From an uncultured Roseibium sp. (GTDB lineage: Bacteria; Pseudomonadota; Alphaproteobacteria; Rhizobiales; Stappiaceae), in the NCBI RefSeq assembly GCF_963669205.1, contig NZ_OY769915.1, forward strand, positions 2,392,001-2,456,000: a DNA stretch of 64,000 bases. The letters are read 5' to 3'. The position numbers and the translations under genes are program-made. Positions 40,319-49,663 of this stretch are shown here, piece by piece (the first letter of the stretch is position 1; each line of letters opens with the position of its first letter). The notes beneath the pieces are model-generated. The model saw nothing but the letters and a program-made list of their open reading frames with translations, ran no database searches and was not told the origin of the DNA.

Positions 40319-41986
40319 ATGATTTCCGATCACTTCAGACTGGCTGTCGCACAGCTCAATCCCACGCTCGGCGACGTTTCCGGGAACGCGGAGCTCGTTC
40401 GTGTGGCCAGAAAGCAGGCTGCGGAAGGCGGCGCGCACATCATGCTGTCCTCCGAGCTCATCCTGTCGGGATACCCGCCGGAAGATCTGGTTCTGAAACC
40501 CGCCTTTGTTCGCAAATGCATGGAGGCGGCCGAAGAGCTGGCTGCAGAGACGTCCGACGGCGGTCCGGCTGTCGTGATCGGGACGCCCTGGCAGGCCGAA
40601 GACGGCAGGGTGTACAACGCGGTGCTGCTGCTGGATGGCGGCGAGGTCCGCGCCGTCCGCTACAAGTACGACCTGCCCAATTACAGCGTCTTCGATGAGA
40701 AGCGGGTGTTCTCCGCCGGACCTCTGCCCGGGCCGGTCGACTTTCGCGGCGTCCGCATCGGTCTGCCGGTCTGCGAGGACATCTGGAACGACGAGGTGTG
40801 CGAGTGCCTGGAGGAAACGGGCGCGGAACTGCTTCTGGTTCCCAACGGGTCGCCCTACTGGGTCAACCGTGCGGAAGAACGGCTGCAGGTCGTGGTTTCA
40901 CGGGTCGTTGAAACCGGATTGCCCCTTGTCTACTGCAACCAGGTCGGCGGGCAGGACGAACTCGTTTTCGACGGCGGGTCGTTCGCACTGCAGGCGGATC
41001 GTAAGCTTGCGTTCCAGATGCCGCAGTTCGAGACATCGCTTTCCTTCAGCGACTGGCGCCGGGACGGCGAAAGCTGGACGTGCGAAACGGGCGATGTGGT
41101 GAAGCTGCCCGACCTCGACGAAGCCAATTGGCGCGCCTGCGTCATGGGTCTTGGCGACTATGTCGACAAGAACGGGTTTCCGGGCGTCGTGCTCGGCCTC
41201 TCAGGCGGGATCGATAGCGCAATCTGCGCGGCCATGGCGGTTGATGCACTCGGTGCCGACCGGGTCCACGCGATCATGCTGCCTTACAGATACACCTCGG
41301 AGGATAGCATCGCGGACGCGGCCGCCTGCGCATCGGCGCTGGGCATCCGCTATGACACCGTTCCGATTGCCGAACCGGTGGAAGGCTTCAGGTCCGCGCT
41401 GAGCGGACTGTTCGATGGAACTGAAGAGGACACGACGGAGGAAAACCTGCAATCGCGCGCACGCGGCGTGATCCTGATGGCGGTCTCGAACAAGTTTGGC
41501 CGCATGGTCATGACCACGGGCAACAAGTCGGAAATGTCGGTTGGTTATGCGACCTTGTACGGGGACATGAACGGTGGCTACAACCCGATCAAGGATCTTT
41601 ACAAGACACAGGTCTATCATCTCGCTGAGTGGCGGAATGCCAATGCGCTTCCGGGCCTGCTCGGGCCGGAAGGGGAAGTGATCCCGTCCAACATCATCAC
41701 CAAGGTTCCTACCGCGGAACTGCGGGACAACCAGACGGACCAGGATTCCCTGCCGCCATATGACGTCCTCGACGACATTCTGGAATGTCTTGTCGAAGAG
41801 GAAATGTCCGTCAGCGAGATCGAGAATCGTGGCCATGACAGGGCTCTGATTCACAGGATCGAGCATTTGCTCTATATTGCCGAATACAAGCGGCGTCAGG
41901 CTCCTCCCGGCGTCAAGATAACGGATCGGAATTTCGGAAAAGACCGCCGTTACCCCATCACGAACCGGTTCCGGGATCGCACATAA
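40319..41986 (+). CDS. nadE: Glutamine-dependent NAD+ synthase
   Basis: A 555-residue two-domain enzyme. The N-terminal nitrilase-type glutaminase has the Glu/Lys/Cys triad in SSELILSGYPPEDL, YKYDLPNY and LPVCEDIWND. The C-terminal synthetase has the ATP motif LGLSGGIDSAICA and TTGNKSEMSVGYATLYGD. It amidates nicotinic acid adenine dinucleotide. The ATG at 40319 gives the usual N-terminus (FRLAVAQLNPTLGDV); extension to 40259 is not supported. The following MFS gene is 60 bases downstream. Confidence 0.96.
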   Translation: MISDHFRLAVAQLNPTLGDVSGNAELVRVARKQAAEGGAHIMLSSELILSGYPPEDLVLKPAFVRKCMEAAEELAAETSDGGPAVVIGTPWQAEDGRVYNAVLLLDGGEVRAVRYKYDLPNYSVFDEKRVFSAGPLPGPVDFRGVRIGLPVCEDIWNDEVCECLEETGAELLLVPNGSPYWVNRAEERLQVVVSRVVETGLPLVYCNQVGGQDELVFDGGSFALQADRKLAFQMPQFETSLSFSDWRRDGESWTCETGDVVKLPDLDEANWRACVMGLGDYVDKNGFPGVVLGLSGGIDSAICAAMAVDALGADRVHAIMLPYRYTSEDSIADAAACASALGIRYDTVPIAEPVEGFRSALSGLFDGTEEDTTEENLQSRARGVILMAVSNKFGRMVMTTGNKSEMSVGYATLYGDMNGGYNPIKDLYKTQVYHLAEWRNANALPGLLGPEGEVIPSNIITKVPTAELRDNQTDQDSLPPYDVLDDILECLVEEEMSVSEIENRGHDRALIHRIEHLLYIAEYKRRQAPPGVKITDRNFGKDRRYPITNRFRDRT

Positions 41987-42046
41987 GGCCTCACCGGAGC
42001 CGTTCCCTTTCCTTCGGGCCCGTTTCGGGCAATCGGCTTGGCGTGT

Positions 42047-43267
42047 ATGTCCTATTTTGCTTTCCTGCGTGACAATGCGCGCTGGCTGTCCGCGAGTTAT
42101 TTGCTCGCCACGTTTTCCGGTTTCGGTCAGACGTTCTTCATTTCGCTGTCCGCCGGTGACCTGCGCGCAGAGTTCAACCTGAGCCACGGCGACCTGGGAA
42201 TGCTCTACATGCTGGCAACCCTCGGCAGCGCCCTGACGCTTCCCTATGTCGGCAAGAGCCTCGATCATTTCCCGGCTCAGAAAATCGCGATGGTCGTCGT
42301 CGTCAGCTTCGCCTTGTTTTGCGTCGCCCTGGCGAATGCCTTCGCCGTCTGGATGGTTGCGCTGGCCTTCTACGGCTTGCGGCTGTGCGGCCAGGGCATG
42401 ATGACCCATACGTCTGTTACCACGGCAGGTCGGTGGTTTTCAGCGCAGCGGGGCAGGGCGGTCTCCATCGCCATGCTGGGCTTTCCGACGGCTGAGGCGA
42501 TCTTCCCGTTTTGTTTTGTTCTGTTGAGTGGCGTGATCGGCTGGCGCGGCGCCTGGTATGCCGCCGCGCTTGTGCTGGTCTTTGTCGCGCTTCCAGTCCT
42601 GTTCTGGCTACTGGCGAAGGATCGCATCCCGTCAAAGGCGGAAGTCGCTTCGCTCAAGGTGGAGGGCCGGCAGTGGACGCGCGGCGAGGTGTTCCGCGAT
42701 GCCCGGTTCTGGCTTGTGTCCTGCGGCATCAACGCGCCCGCGTTCATCGGCACGGCGATCCTGTTTCACCAGGTCTATCTGGTGGAACTGCGCGGCTGGT
42801 CGCTGGAAGTTTTCGTGAGCGCATTCCTGTTCATGGCCGGCGGCGTGGTCGCCGCCTCGCTGGTGATCGGTCCGCTGATCGACAGGTTCTCGGCAAGAAA
42901 ACTGTTGCCCTATACGCTCCTGCCGCTGTGCGTTGCCTGCTTTGTCCTGGCAAATGTTCATGCGCAGGCCGCTGCCTTTGTCTTTCTCGGGCTTGTGGGC
43001 ATCGGCAACGGCTTCAACGGAACGCTTGTCGGTTCCTTCTGGCCGGAAGTTTACGGCACGCGCCACATGGGTTCGATTCGCGCAATGGCCTTTTCCATCA
43101 TGGTCTTCGCCTCGGCTGCTGGACCGTTTCTGGTTGGCTGGCTCATCGACATCGGCGTCTCGCTGGATGTCCAGGTCATGGGCATGGGTTTTTATTGCCT
43201 CATCTTCGTCCTGATCCTGTCCCTGATGGCACGCGCCTATCGCGTGCGGCAGGAGGGGGCGGACTGA
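42047..43267 (+). CDS. MFS transporter
   Basis: A 406-residue integral membrane protein with about twelve helices and the loop 2-3 motif region (LPYVGKSLDHFPAQKIAM). It resembles the NarK/oxalate-formate-type and RhmT-like major facilitators with unknown substrate. The ATG at 42047 follows a TTG three codons earlier that is less likely. The gltX gene starts 49 bases later in the same direction. Confidence 0.85.
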   Translation: MSYFAFLRDNARWLSASYLLATFSGFGQTFFISLSAGDLRAEFNLSHGDLGMLYMLATLGSALTLPYVGKSLDHFPAQKIAMVVVVSFALFCVALANAFAVWMVALAFYGLRLCGQGMMTHTSVTTAGRWFSAQRGRAVSIAMLGFPTAEAIFPFCFVLLSGVIGWRGAWYAAALVLVFVALPVLFWLLAKDRIPSKAEVASLKVEGRQWTRGEVFRDARFWLVSCGINAPAFIGTAILFHQVYLVELRGWSLEVFVSAFLFMAGGVVAASLVIGPLIDRFSARKLLPYTLLPLCVACFVLANVHAQAAAFVFLGLVGIGNGFNGTLVGSFWPEVYGTRHMGSIRAMAFSIMVFASAAGPFLVGWLIDIGVSLDVQVMGMGFYCLIFVLILSLMARAYRVRQEGAD

Positions 43268-43316
43268 CCGCACTTTTCGGTTGCCGTTCCCCGTTTCACG
43301 GGCTAACTCAGGCGCC

Positions 43317-44678
43317 ATGACCGTCACTGTTCGTTTCGCGCCGTCACCCACCGGCCACATCCACATCGGCAACAGCCGTCCCGCGCTCTTCAACTGGCTT
43401 TTCGCCAGGAAGGAGAACGGCCGCTTCATCCTGCGTTTCGACGACACCGATCTGGAGCGGTCGAAAGCCGAATATGCGGAATCGATCGAGAAGGATCTGC
43501 GCTGGCTGGGCATCGAACCGGACGTGATCGAGCGCCAGTCGGAGCGGGTGCCGAGTTATGACGCAGCCGCGCAGAAACTGAAGGACGCCGGCCTTCTTTA
43601 TCCCTGCTACGAAACGCCGGACGAACTGGAGCGCCGGCGCTCGCGTCAGCGCGCGCTGGGCAGGCCTCCGGTCTATGACCGCGCCGGACTGAAACAGTCC
43701 GAAGAAGAGCGGGCCGCCTTCGAAGCCGAAGGCCGCATAGCCCATTGGCGCTTCGTTCTGCCGAACCACGACGGCGATCCCTTTGAGACGAGGCGGACAG
43801 ATGTCACGTGGTACGATCTCTGCCGGGGCAGCCAGTCCGTCGATCTCGCGTCGCTGTCCGACCCGGTGCTGATCCGCGCGGACGGAACATACCTCTACAC
43901 GTTGCCGTCGATCGTCGATGATATCGACATGGGCGTGACACATGTGATCCGCGGCGAGGATCATGTTGCCAATACGGGTGTCCAGATCGCCATCTTCGAA
44001 GCACTTGGCGCCGGTGCCCCGGTTTTCGGCCATCACAACCTCCTGACGACGCGAGACGGCGAGGGGCTTTCAAAGCGCAAGGGAGCCCTGTCTATCGGAT
44101 CGTTGAGAGAAGCTGGCCTTGAAGCGATGTCTGTCGCGTCATTGGCCGTCCTGACGGGAACCAGCCAGGCGGTAGAACCCCTTCCCGACATGAAGGCGCT
44201 GATCGAAAAGTTCGACCTGTCGAGCGTTTCCAGATCGTCGGCCAAGTTTGATCCCGAGGAACTCAAGGGCCTCAATGCCCGGCTGGTGCACGATCTGCCT
44301 TTTGAAGCCGTCAGCGATCGTCTGACTGAGATGGAGGTCGGTGGCGGCGCGGACTTCTGGGAAACGGTTCGCGGCAATTGCGAAATTGTCCGCGACGCAC
44401 TGCTTTACTGGAATGTCGTGACGGGTCCCGTTGCCTCGCATGTCGACGAAGAAGACCGGGAATTCGTCGTGCGGGCGAGGGAATTGTTTCCCGAGGGCGA
44501 TGTGACCGAGCAGACCTGGGGGACCTGGACGGCAGCCTTGAAATCGGAAACGGGCCGAAAGGGCCGGGCGCTGTTCATGCCCCTGCGCCGCGCTCTGACC
44601 GGCATGGATCACGGTCCGGACATGAAAATGCTGCTGCCCCTTATTGGGCGACAAAATAGTCTGGACCGACTACCCTGA
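43317..44678 (+). CDS. gltX: Glutamate--tRNA ligase
   Basis: A 453-residue class I aminoacyl-tRNA synthetase. It has the HIGH-type motif GHIHIGNSRPALFNW, IVDDIDMGVTHVIRGEDH, HHNLLTTRDGEGLSKRKG (KMSKS-type, ~250) and the anticodon-binding helical C-terminus ending in GRKGRALFMPLR. It is the short (~450) alphaproteobacterial form; such genomes often carry a second gltX. The ATG at 43317 fits the family N-terminus. Its 3' end overlaps the convergent DUF2865 gene by 38 bases. Confidence 0.95.
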   Translation: MTVTVRFAPSPTGHIHIGNSRPALFNWLFARKENGRFILRFDDTDLERSKAEYAESIEKDLRWLGIEPDVIERQSERVPSYDAAAQKLKDAGLLYPCYETPDELERRRSRQRALGRPPVYDRAGLKQSEEERAAFEAEGRIAHWRFVLPNHDGDPFETRRTDVTWYDLCRGSQSVDLASLSDPVLIRADGTYLYTLPSIVDDIDMGVTHVIRGEDHVANTGVQIAIFEALGAGAPVFGHHNLLTTRDGEGLSKRKGALSIGSLREAGLEAMSVASLAVLTGTSQAVEPLPDMKALIEKFDLSSVSRSSAKFDPEELKGLNARLVHDLPFEAVSDRLTEMEVGGGADFWETVRGNCEIVRDALLYWNVVTGPVASHVDEEDREFVVRARELFPEGDVTEQTWGTWTAALKSETGRKGRALFMPLRRALTGMDHGPDMKMLLPLIGRQNSLDRLP

Positions 44679-45993
44679 CCGAAGGCGTGCTTTCCGGCAT
44701 GGGTCGAAATCCCTGATCGTCGGATTTGAAGACCGGTGAAACCGCGACGGCTTCTATCTCGTCTTCTTCAGTCTGCTTGCGGAGCGAAAGCAGCGGGAAG
44801 TCGCCATCTGCAGACGGAGCGCGCCGCGCCCCGCCACCATCCGGGGAGATGGCGTCCTTCGCGATGAACGCGGCAACCTTGGTGACGTCAAATCCCTTCT
44901 CAAGGTTGAAAAGCGTGCCCGGATCTTCGTGTCTCGGCAATTGCGAGGGGTTCAGTGGTAGCCTGGACAGGAGCGCCGGGGTCTTGTCCGCGGTTTCAAA
45001 TGTCTCTCCCTGACTGGGTTGGAGACCGCGGTTCGGAAGCCCGGCGCTTATGTCGGAAAAGAACAGGCGCCCGCCGGACGACACGCTCACCTCGGACCAT
45101 CCAGATCGAGATTTGGAATTCCTGGATAGTCTGCAACTGCAGCCTTCCACGAACTCGGACTTGTAGCGGAACGCAAACGGCTGCTCGGCATACGGAATAC
45201 CGGCAAGCGACATCATTTGCGACTGGTCTCCGCCCGGATTGCGGTAAACGTAGAGTTCGGTCGGGGCAGCCGGACAGATTTCCGTGCAACGGGCCGCGTC
45301 ATTCACGAACTGGCTTTTGTCGGTCGAGAAACTGACCGGAAAGAAATAGCCGTCGCAGGTCCGCACGCAAAGAGTTCTGAAAACACCGCCAGAGGGAAGC
45401 GTCGGGCGCGTCGCATCGGAGCGCTGTGCGCGCCTGACCGTCTCGATCTCGCGGTCTCCGGTCCGCGCCGTGGTCTGCTCCACGCGCGGCCCTGCGTTGA
45501 AGAGACGGGAAAAGAACGATTTTGCCTTGGGCTGATCCGCATCGCCTTGCGCCTTTGCCTGCCGGTTTCTCGCGGGCGCGTTGCAGTCCTGCCGGTCAAG
45601 CGCCGCGCGCACCTGCCTTATGCGTTTCGTGTTCTTCGCCGAAGCGCCCCCGCCGGATCGTTTGAGCTGACGCTCGATCGCGGCGAGGTTGGAGTTCATC
45701 CGTTTTAGTTTGCCGTTGAGATCCGTGCATTTCGCCGTTCGGTTTTGCGCGCAACCGAAATGTCTGGCATCGCGCGAGGCCGCCGCGATCGCTTTTTCCT
45801 GCTGCCGTTTTGCCTTCGACCACTTGCGCGCAGCAGCCGATTGGGACCCGTTTGACGATTCCAGCTTCCGCAGTTCGGACTTCAGGGCGGAGCAACTTGC
45901 CGCATAGGCGGCATGGGACGGCAGCAGCAGCGCTGTTGCAACGCAGACTGCACGCACTAAACGCACGGATTTGGCACTTCTCTGACGCCTCAT
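44641..45993 (-). CDS. DUF2865 domain-containing secreted protein
   Basis: A 450-residue protein with a signal peptide (basic start, AVCVATALLLPSHAAYA). A charged helical region follows (KLESSNGSQSAAARKWSKAK), then a Cys-rich DUF2865 core: FRTLCVRTCDGYFFPVSFS, CTEICPAAPTELYVYRNPG, LAGIPYAEQPFAFRY. The core is predicted to be disulfide-bonded in the periplasm; function unknown. The remaining C-terminus is low in homology. The ATG at 45993 has GGGGA 6 bases upstream. It ends within the convergent gltX coding sequence. Confidence 0.85.
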   Translation of the reverse strand: MRRQRSAKSVRLVRAVCVATALLLPSHAAYAASCSALKSELRKLESSNGSQSAAARKWSKAKRQQEKAIAAASRDARHFGCAQNRTAKCTDLNGKLKRMNSNLAAIERQLKRSGGGASAKNTKRIRQVRAALDRQDCNAPARNRQAKAQGDADQPKAKSFFSRLFNAGPRVEQTTARTGDREIETVRRAQRSDATRPTLPSGGVFRTLCVRTCDGYFFPVSFSTDKSQFVNDAARCTEICPAAPTELYVYRNPGGDQSQMMSLAGIPYAEQPFAFRYKSEFVEGCSCRLSRNSKSRSGWSEVSVSSGGRLFFSDISAGLPNRGLQPSQGETFETADKTPALLSRLPLNPSQLPRHEDPGTLFNLEKGFDVTKVAAFIAKDAISPDGGGARRAPSADGDFPLLSLRKQTEEDEIEAVAVSPVFKSDDQGFRPMPESTPSVRVVGPDYFVAQ

Positions 45994-46125
45994 CGCTTGT
46001 CCCCGGCAATTCAGCCTTTCTGCTGAACCGTCTTTCACCCTCTGAAGTATCGTCCTTGTCCCAATCAATAGCAACGAAAGCGCTCACGTTCGGTTAATGC
46101 ACCCGGGACACGTTCCGGTGAAGTC

Positions 46126-46626
46126 TCAGTCTCCATCGCGCTCCCGGACGGCGCGGTGCAACTCGTCAAAGACAGAGGCAAGCAGCTGTTTCTGCTCGCT
46201 CGTCAGCGCATTCTGCAGATCCTCGGAATAGGCAAGCGCTTTCGGAATGATGTCTTCGTAAAGTGAGATCCCTGCAGGTGCCAGCCTGAGCGCCTGCTCG
46301 CGCATGTCGTCCGGGTTCCTGTCACGGGCGACAAACTCGCGTTTTTCCAGGGCTGCAACGGCGCGGCTGACCTTGGTCTTGTGCATCGATGTCGCCGTAC
46401 TGATATCGCGCGCCGTCATGACCCCGTGTTCGCCAAGCGTGGCGATGACGCGCCACTCCGGGATGCCAATCCCGTATTTCTCGGCATAGATCTTGGAAAA
46501 GGAACGGCTGACAGTCTCGGCGAGATGATTGAGCTGGTAAGGCAGAAAGTGGCTTAATCTCAAGATGGGCCTGTCATCTGAGCCGTCCGATATCGTCCGG
46601 GTGTCGGAACCTGTTTTGCGCGACAT
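46126..46626 (-). CDS. MarR-family transcriptional regulator
   Basis: A 166-residue winged-helix protein. It has the typical IPEWRVIATLGEHG entry, recognition helix in DISTATSMHKTKVSRAVAAL and wing EFVARDRNPDDMREQALRLAP. MarR proteins repress efflux or catabolic genes and respond to phenolic ligands. The divergent gene at 46997 encodes a metallo-beta-lactamase-fold protein, a possible target. No palindrome was recognised in the 370-base gap. Confidence 0.88.
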   Translation of the reverse strand: MSRKTGSDTRTISDGSDDRPILRLSHFLPYQLNHLAETVSRSFSKIYAEKYGIGIPEWRVIATLGEHGVMTARDISTATSMHKTKVSRAVAALEKREFVARDRNPDDMREQALRLAPAGISLYEDIIPKALAYSEDLQNALTSEQKQLLASVFDELHRAVRERDGD

Positions 46627-46996
46627 GATGTATTCCAGCCCTGCAATATTTCATCCGCCAAATTCCGCTGGCAGAAATCCATGCCGTGTTCCGGCCACTT
46701 TGTGTCACTAGCAAGTATAAACGAACAAGGCGCCGGTGAAAGACAACCCGCGCTGCTTCGAAAATTGTTCAACTTTGAAGCCAAAATTTGCGCAGAGCTT
46801 CGGCTAGCCAAGTCTTGGAGCGGACGAATTGGCGGACCTATCTGTTGATAAACAGGGAATAGTTAAGGAATGCAGACGTGAAAAATTGCGAATCAGAGAC
46901 GGAAACTGAGACGCTACGGTCAACAGAAAAAGAGTGTGTGGCAATTCGGAAATTCCTGGAAGTCAACCAGACAGCTGGCATGAAAGCGAGGCCGCA
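46627..46996. promoter_or_regulatory. Divergent intergenic region between marR-like and MBL-fold genes
   Basis: 370 bases that must hold both promoters. It is relatively AT-rich around 46830-46900 (TTGATAAACAGGGAATAGTT). I saw no repeat, terminator or small gene; an in-frame extension of the MBL gene back to 46934 is possible but lacks homology. Confidence 0.4.
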
Positions 46997-48229
46997 ATGA
47001 CGAACGAATCGAACAACTCCGAGAATCCGACGGGAGCGAATGAACGGTTCGAGGAACTGGGTCGTGGTTGCTATGCCTACAGCGCTGACGGATGCTCCAA
47101 TACCGGGGTCATCGTTGGTGAGCGCGGTGTCCTTATCATCGATGCCCAGGCGACGCCTGAACACGCCGAACGTGTTCTAGAGAAAGTCCGCGGCGTTACG
47201 GACAAACCGGTCAAGCAGGTGGTTCTGACGCATTTCCATGCAGACAGTTCACTCGGCGCCAATGCCTTCGAGGCAGGCGAGATCGTTGCGTCCGATCTGA
47301 CCAGGCGGATGATGGACACGCGCGGAGCTGAAGAAATTCTGGTGGCCCGCGAGCGCATGCCCGGCTTGTTCGAGGCGCTTCCTGCCACGACGACCATCAG
47401 TCTTCCGAGCCTCACCATTGCCTCCTCGATGTCGATCGATCTTGGCGGCATCGACGTTCGTCTGATGCATCTCGGCCGGGGCCACACGACGGGAGATCTC
47501 GTTGTCTGGGTTCCGGGCAGCGCGGTCATGTTCACCGGAGATCTTGTGCAGACATCCGCGATTCCCTATTGCGGCGATGCGCATCTGGGGGATTGGACAA
47601 GAGCGCTTGACCGGATCGCCGCATTCCGTCCGACGACGCTGATGCCCGGCAGGAGCAGGGCGGCCATCGGCGCGACGGCAGTGGCTCAGGCCATTGAAAC
47701 CACACGCGACTTCGTCACGACGTTGCGGGACGCGGCAGCGGCATGCGTCGAACAGAATCTCGGGCTCAAGGATACTTTCGCGGCGGTGAATGATGCGTTG
47801 GCATCGCAGTTCGCTTCGAAAACGGACTTTGAGCTCAACCTGCCGATCAATGTCGCGCGCGCTTATGACGAGGCACTCGGACTGGACCAGCCGCAAATCT
47901 GGACGCGCGAGAGATGTGCCGACCTGAAGGATGCGCTTGCCGGTCTCGAACCGGTTCCGCCCGCTGTCGAAGATGACAGCGAAGATGCGGCTGAAGTCCC
48001 CGAGAATCCGATCGACAGGGCCGCGACGGAACTTGTTTCGGACAACGATTTTGCCGCGTCGCTTCTGGAAGGAGACGGCGGGGGCTCTCAGGCGGAAGAA
48101 GAGCCGCTCGACCTGTCCTCGGAGGATATTGTCAGACTGGGCGATGACGAGGGCCCGGACGGCTCCGCGGATGAAGACGAGACTGACAGCGCATCAGAAC
48201 CGAAGGTTCTCATGGAAGCAGCCCGATAA
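46997..48229 (+). CDS. Metallo-beta-lactamase-fold hydrolase with incomplete second metal site
   Basis: A 410-residue protein; the MBL domain spans ~15-225. The canonical HxHxDH motif reads His79-Phe-His81-Ala-Asp83-Ser84, so the last His is lost. His163 (GHTTGDLVVW) and the Asp of FTGD are kept, while the final His is replaced (MPGRSRAA). A three-His site could remain, but the second site lacks two His. After a helical stretch the last ~70 residues are strongly acidic and of low complexity (DDSEDAAEVPE, DDEGPDGSADEDE). The substrate is unknown. Ends before a good terminator. Confidence 0.82.
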   Translation: MTNESNNSENPTGANERFEELGRGCYAYSADGCSNTGVIVGERGVLIIDAQATPEHAERVLEKVRGVTDKPVKQVVLTHFHADSSLGANAFEAGEIVASDLTRRMMDTRGAEEILVARERMPGLFEALPATTTISLPSLTIASSMSIDLGGIDVRLMHLGRGHTTGDLVVWVPGSAVMFTGDLVQTSAIPYCGDAHLGDWTRALDRIAAFRPTTLMPGRSRAAIGATAVAQAIETTRDFVTTLRDAAAACVEQNLGLKDTFAAVNDALASQFASKTDFELNLPINVARAYDEALGLDQPQIWTRERCADLKDALAGLEPVPPAVEDDSEDAAEVPENPIDRAATELVSDNDFAASLLEGDGGGSQAEEEPLDLSSEDIVRLGDDEGPDGSADEDETDSASEPKVLMEAAR

Positions 48230-48269
48230 CCAGGTCGCAATTCGTCACCCAAAATGAACACGTCTTGCA

Positions 48270-48303
48270 ACGCACGCCTTCTTGGCGTGCGTCTTGTTTT
48301 GTT
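48270..48303 (+). terminator. Rho-independent terminator downstream of the MBL-fold gene
   Basis: Perfect stem ACGCACGCC/GGCGTGCGT (48270-48292) with a TTCTT loop, followed by CTTGTTTTGTTG. Confidence 0.88.
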
Positions 48304-48378
48304 GACGGCAGCCGGCTTGCTTGACTGAACGGGCATCGTCACCACATGTCAGTGCGATCTGCACTCGGAGGTAAATCG

Positions 48379-48894
48379 ATGCGTTTTTCCATCGCCGGAG
48401 TTCTTGCACTTGTTCTTGGCTTGCTCGGCGCGGCACCGGCCTTTTCGGCGGATGAGCCGGATCTGATATTCAAGAAATCGACCGTCTGGAAGTTTCTGAC
48501 ACCGGACCACAAACTCGCGACCTATGCGATCGACGATCCGTTGGTGGACGGCGTTGCCTGCCATTTCACCGTTCCGGAAAAAGGCGGGGTGTCCGGCTGG
48601 CTGGGTGTCGCTGAGGAGGTTTCCGACGTATCCCTGGCCTGCCGTCAGGTCGGTCCGGTGACCATCAAGGAGAAGTTCGAGCAGGGTGAAGAGATGTTCC
48701 GCCAGCGGCGGTCTCTTGTCTTCAAGAAAATGCAGATTGTGCGCGGCTGCGACGTGAAGCGGAACGTGCTGGTTTATCTTGTGTATTCAGACAAGCTGAT
48801 TGAAGGCAGTCCGAAGAATTCAACCTCAACGGTACCGCTGATGCCCTGGGGAGACCAGGCCCCGCCCAAATGCGGTGACTATCTGACGGATTGA
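48379..48894 (+). CDS. CreA family periplasmic protein
   Basis: A 171-residue protein with a signal peptide (AGVLALVLGLLGAAPAFSA) and the CreA signature VFKKMQIVRGCDVKRNVLVY, followed by DKLIEGSPKNSTSTVPL. CreA proteins are widespread periplasmic proteins of unknown function. The ATG at 48379 has GGAGG 7 bases upstream, which decides the start over one at 48346. Convergent with the ArsR gene 26 bases downstream. Confidence 0.93.
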   Translation: MRFSIAGVLALVLGLLGAAPAFSADEPDLIFKKSTVWKFLTPDHKLATYAIDDPLVDGVACHFTVPEKGGVSGWLGVAEEVSDVSLACRQVGPVTIKEKFEQGEEMFRQRRSLVFKKMQIVRGCDVKRNVLVYLVYSDKLIEGSPKNSTSTVPLMPWGDQAPPKCGDYLTD

Positions 48895-48920
48895 GGAAAA
48901 AAGCGCATTGGAAAGCACAT

Positions 48921-49262
48921 CTAGTCCGCGTCGAGCGTCTCCAGGTGTCTGGCGACGGGCAGGTCGGCACCGGCGCAGAAATGCTTGTAAAGCATTGCCA
49001 TGACGTCTTTGACGGGCTCGCTCGACAGGCGGTAATAGATCGTGGTGCCCTCCCGGCGCGTCGCAACCAGCCCCTGGGCGCGCAGCAGCGAAAGCTGTTG
49101 TGAAACGGTTGGCATCCTCATGCCTGTGGCCTCGGCGAGCTCGCTGACGCAACGCTCTTCTTCAAGAACGAGGCACATGAGAAGCAGCCTGGGTGCCGAT
49201 GCCATCATCTTCAGGAAGTCGGCTGCGGATTCTGCCTTATCTTCAAGTGCTTTGTAGTCCAT
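48921..49262 (-). CDS. ArsR-family regulator, BigR/SqrR-like cysteine pattern
   Basis: A 113-residue winged-helix protein with ERCVSELAEATGMRMPTVSQ (helix-turn-helix) and EGTTIYYRLSS wing. Cysteines are at 30, 38 and 96. The Cys30-Cys96 distance of 66 equals the distance of the persulfide-sensing pairs in SqrR (41/107) and BigR (42/108), in equivalent positions of the fold. It therefore looks like a sulfide/persulfide sensor rather than an arsenic or zinc sensor. No sulfide dioxygenase or quinone reductase gene is nearby. A possible target site precedes the DUF2892 gene at 12056-12093. Confidence 0.85.
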   Translation of the reverse strand: MDYKALEDKAESAADFLKMMASAPRLLLMCLVLEEERCVSELAEATGMRMPTVSQQLSLLRAQGLVATRREGTTIYYRLSSEPVKDVMAMLYKHFCAGADLPVARHLETLDAD

Positions 49263-49335
49263 CAGGTGACTGTGCCAAACACGCGCGGAAACTTCAAGTC
49301 TCGGGCGATTGACACCACACGTTGCTGAGGTTGGT

Positions 49336-49524
49336 TTAGATTCGGCCTGCCACCGTCACCAGAATGTTGCCGTCGCCGCACCCGGTACCCGTCGCCAGAC
49401 ACATGCTCTTTTGCTGCAATTCGCTGCCGAAGGCCTTGGTTCCGTCCGTGATCGCGATAAGCGCGGCGAAAGGACCACCCAGAACGATGGCCAGGAAAAG
49501 AAGGACAAATACGCGGTTCAACAT
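49336..49524 (-). CDS. Small membrane-anchored or secreted hypothetical protein
   Basis: A 62-residue protein with a hydrophobic N-terminus (VFVLLFLAIVLGGPFAALIAI) and a short exported part containing two cysteines (SMCLATGTGCGDGN) that could form a disulfide. The ATG at 49524 has AGGAG 6 bases upstream, the main reason to accept it as a gene. No family recognised. It lies 73 bases upstream of the ArsR gene in the same direction and could be in its operon. Confidence 0.65.
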   Translation of the reverse strand: MLNRVFVLLFLAIVLGGPFAALIAITDGTKAFGSELQQKSMCLATGTGCGDGNILVTVAGRI

Positions 49525-49663
49525 CGGGGTCTCCTGAAGACAATCTGTATCGATTGCCCGGAGACTAAGGTGCACCGCTTGAACTGATACTGAGCAGTGC
49601 GTTCAGCGTCCGTTCATTTGTCTAAACAGAAAGAAAAGACAAATAGAAACGGAGGCTTAACTT

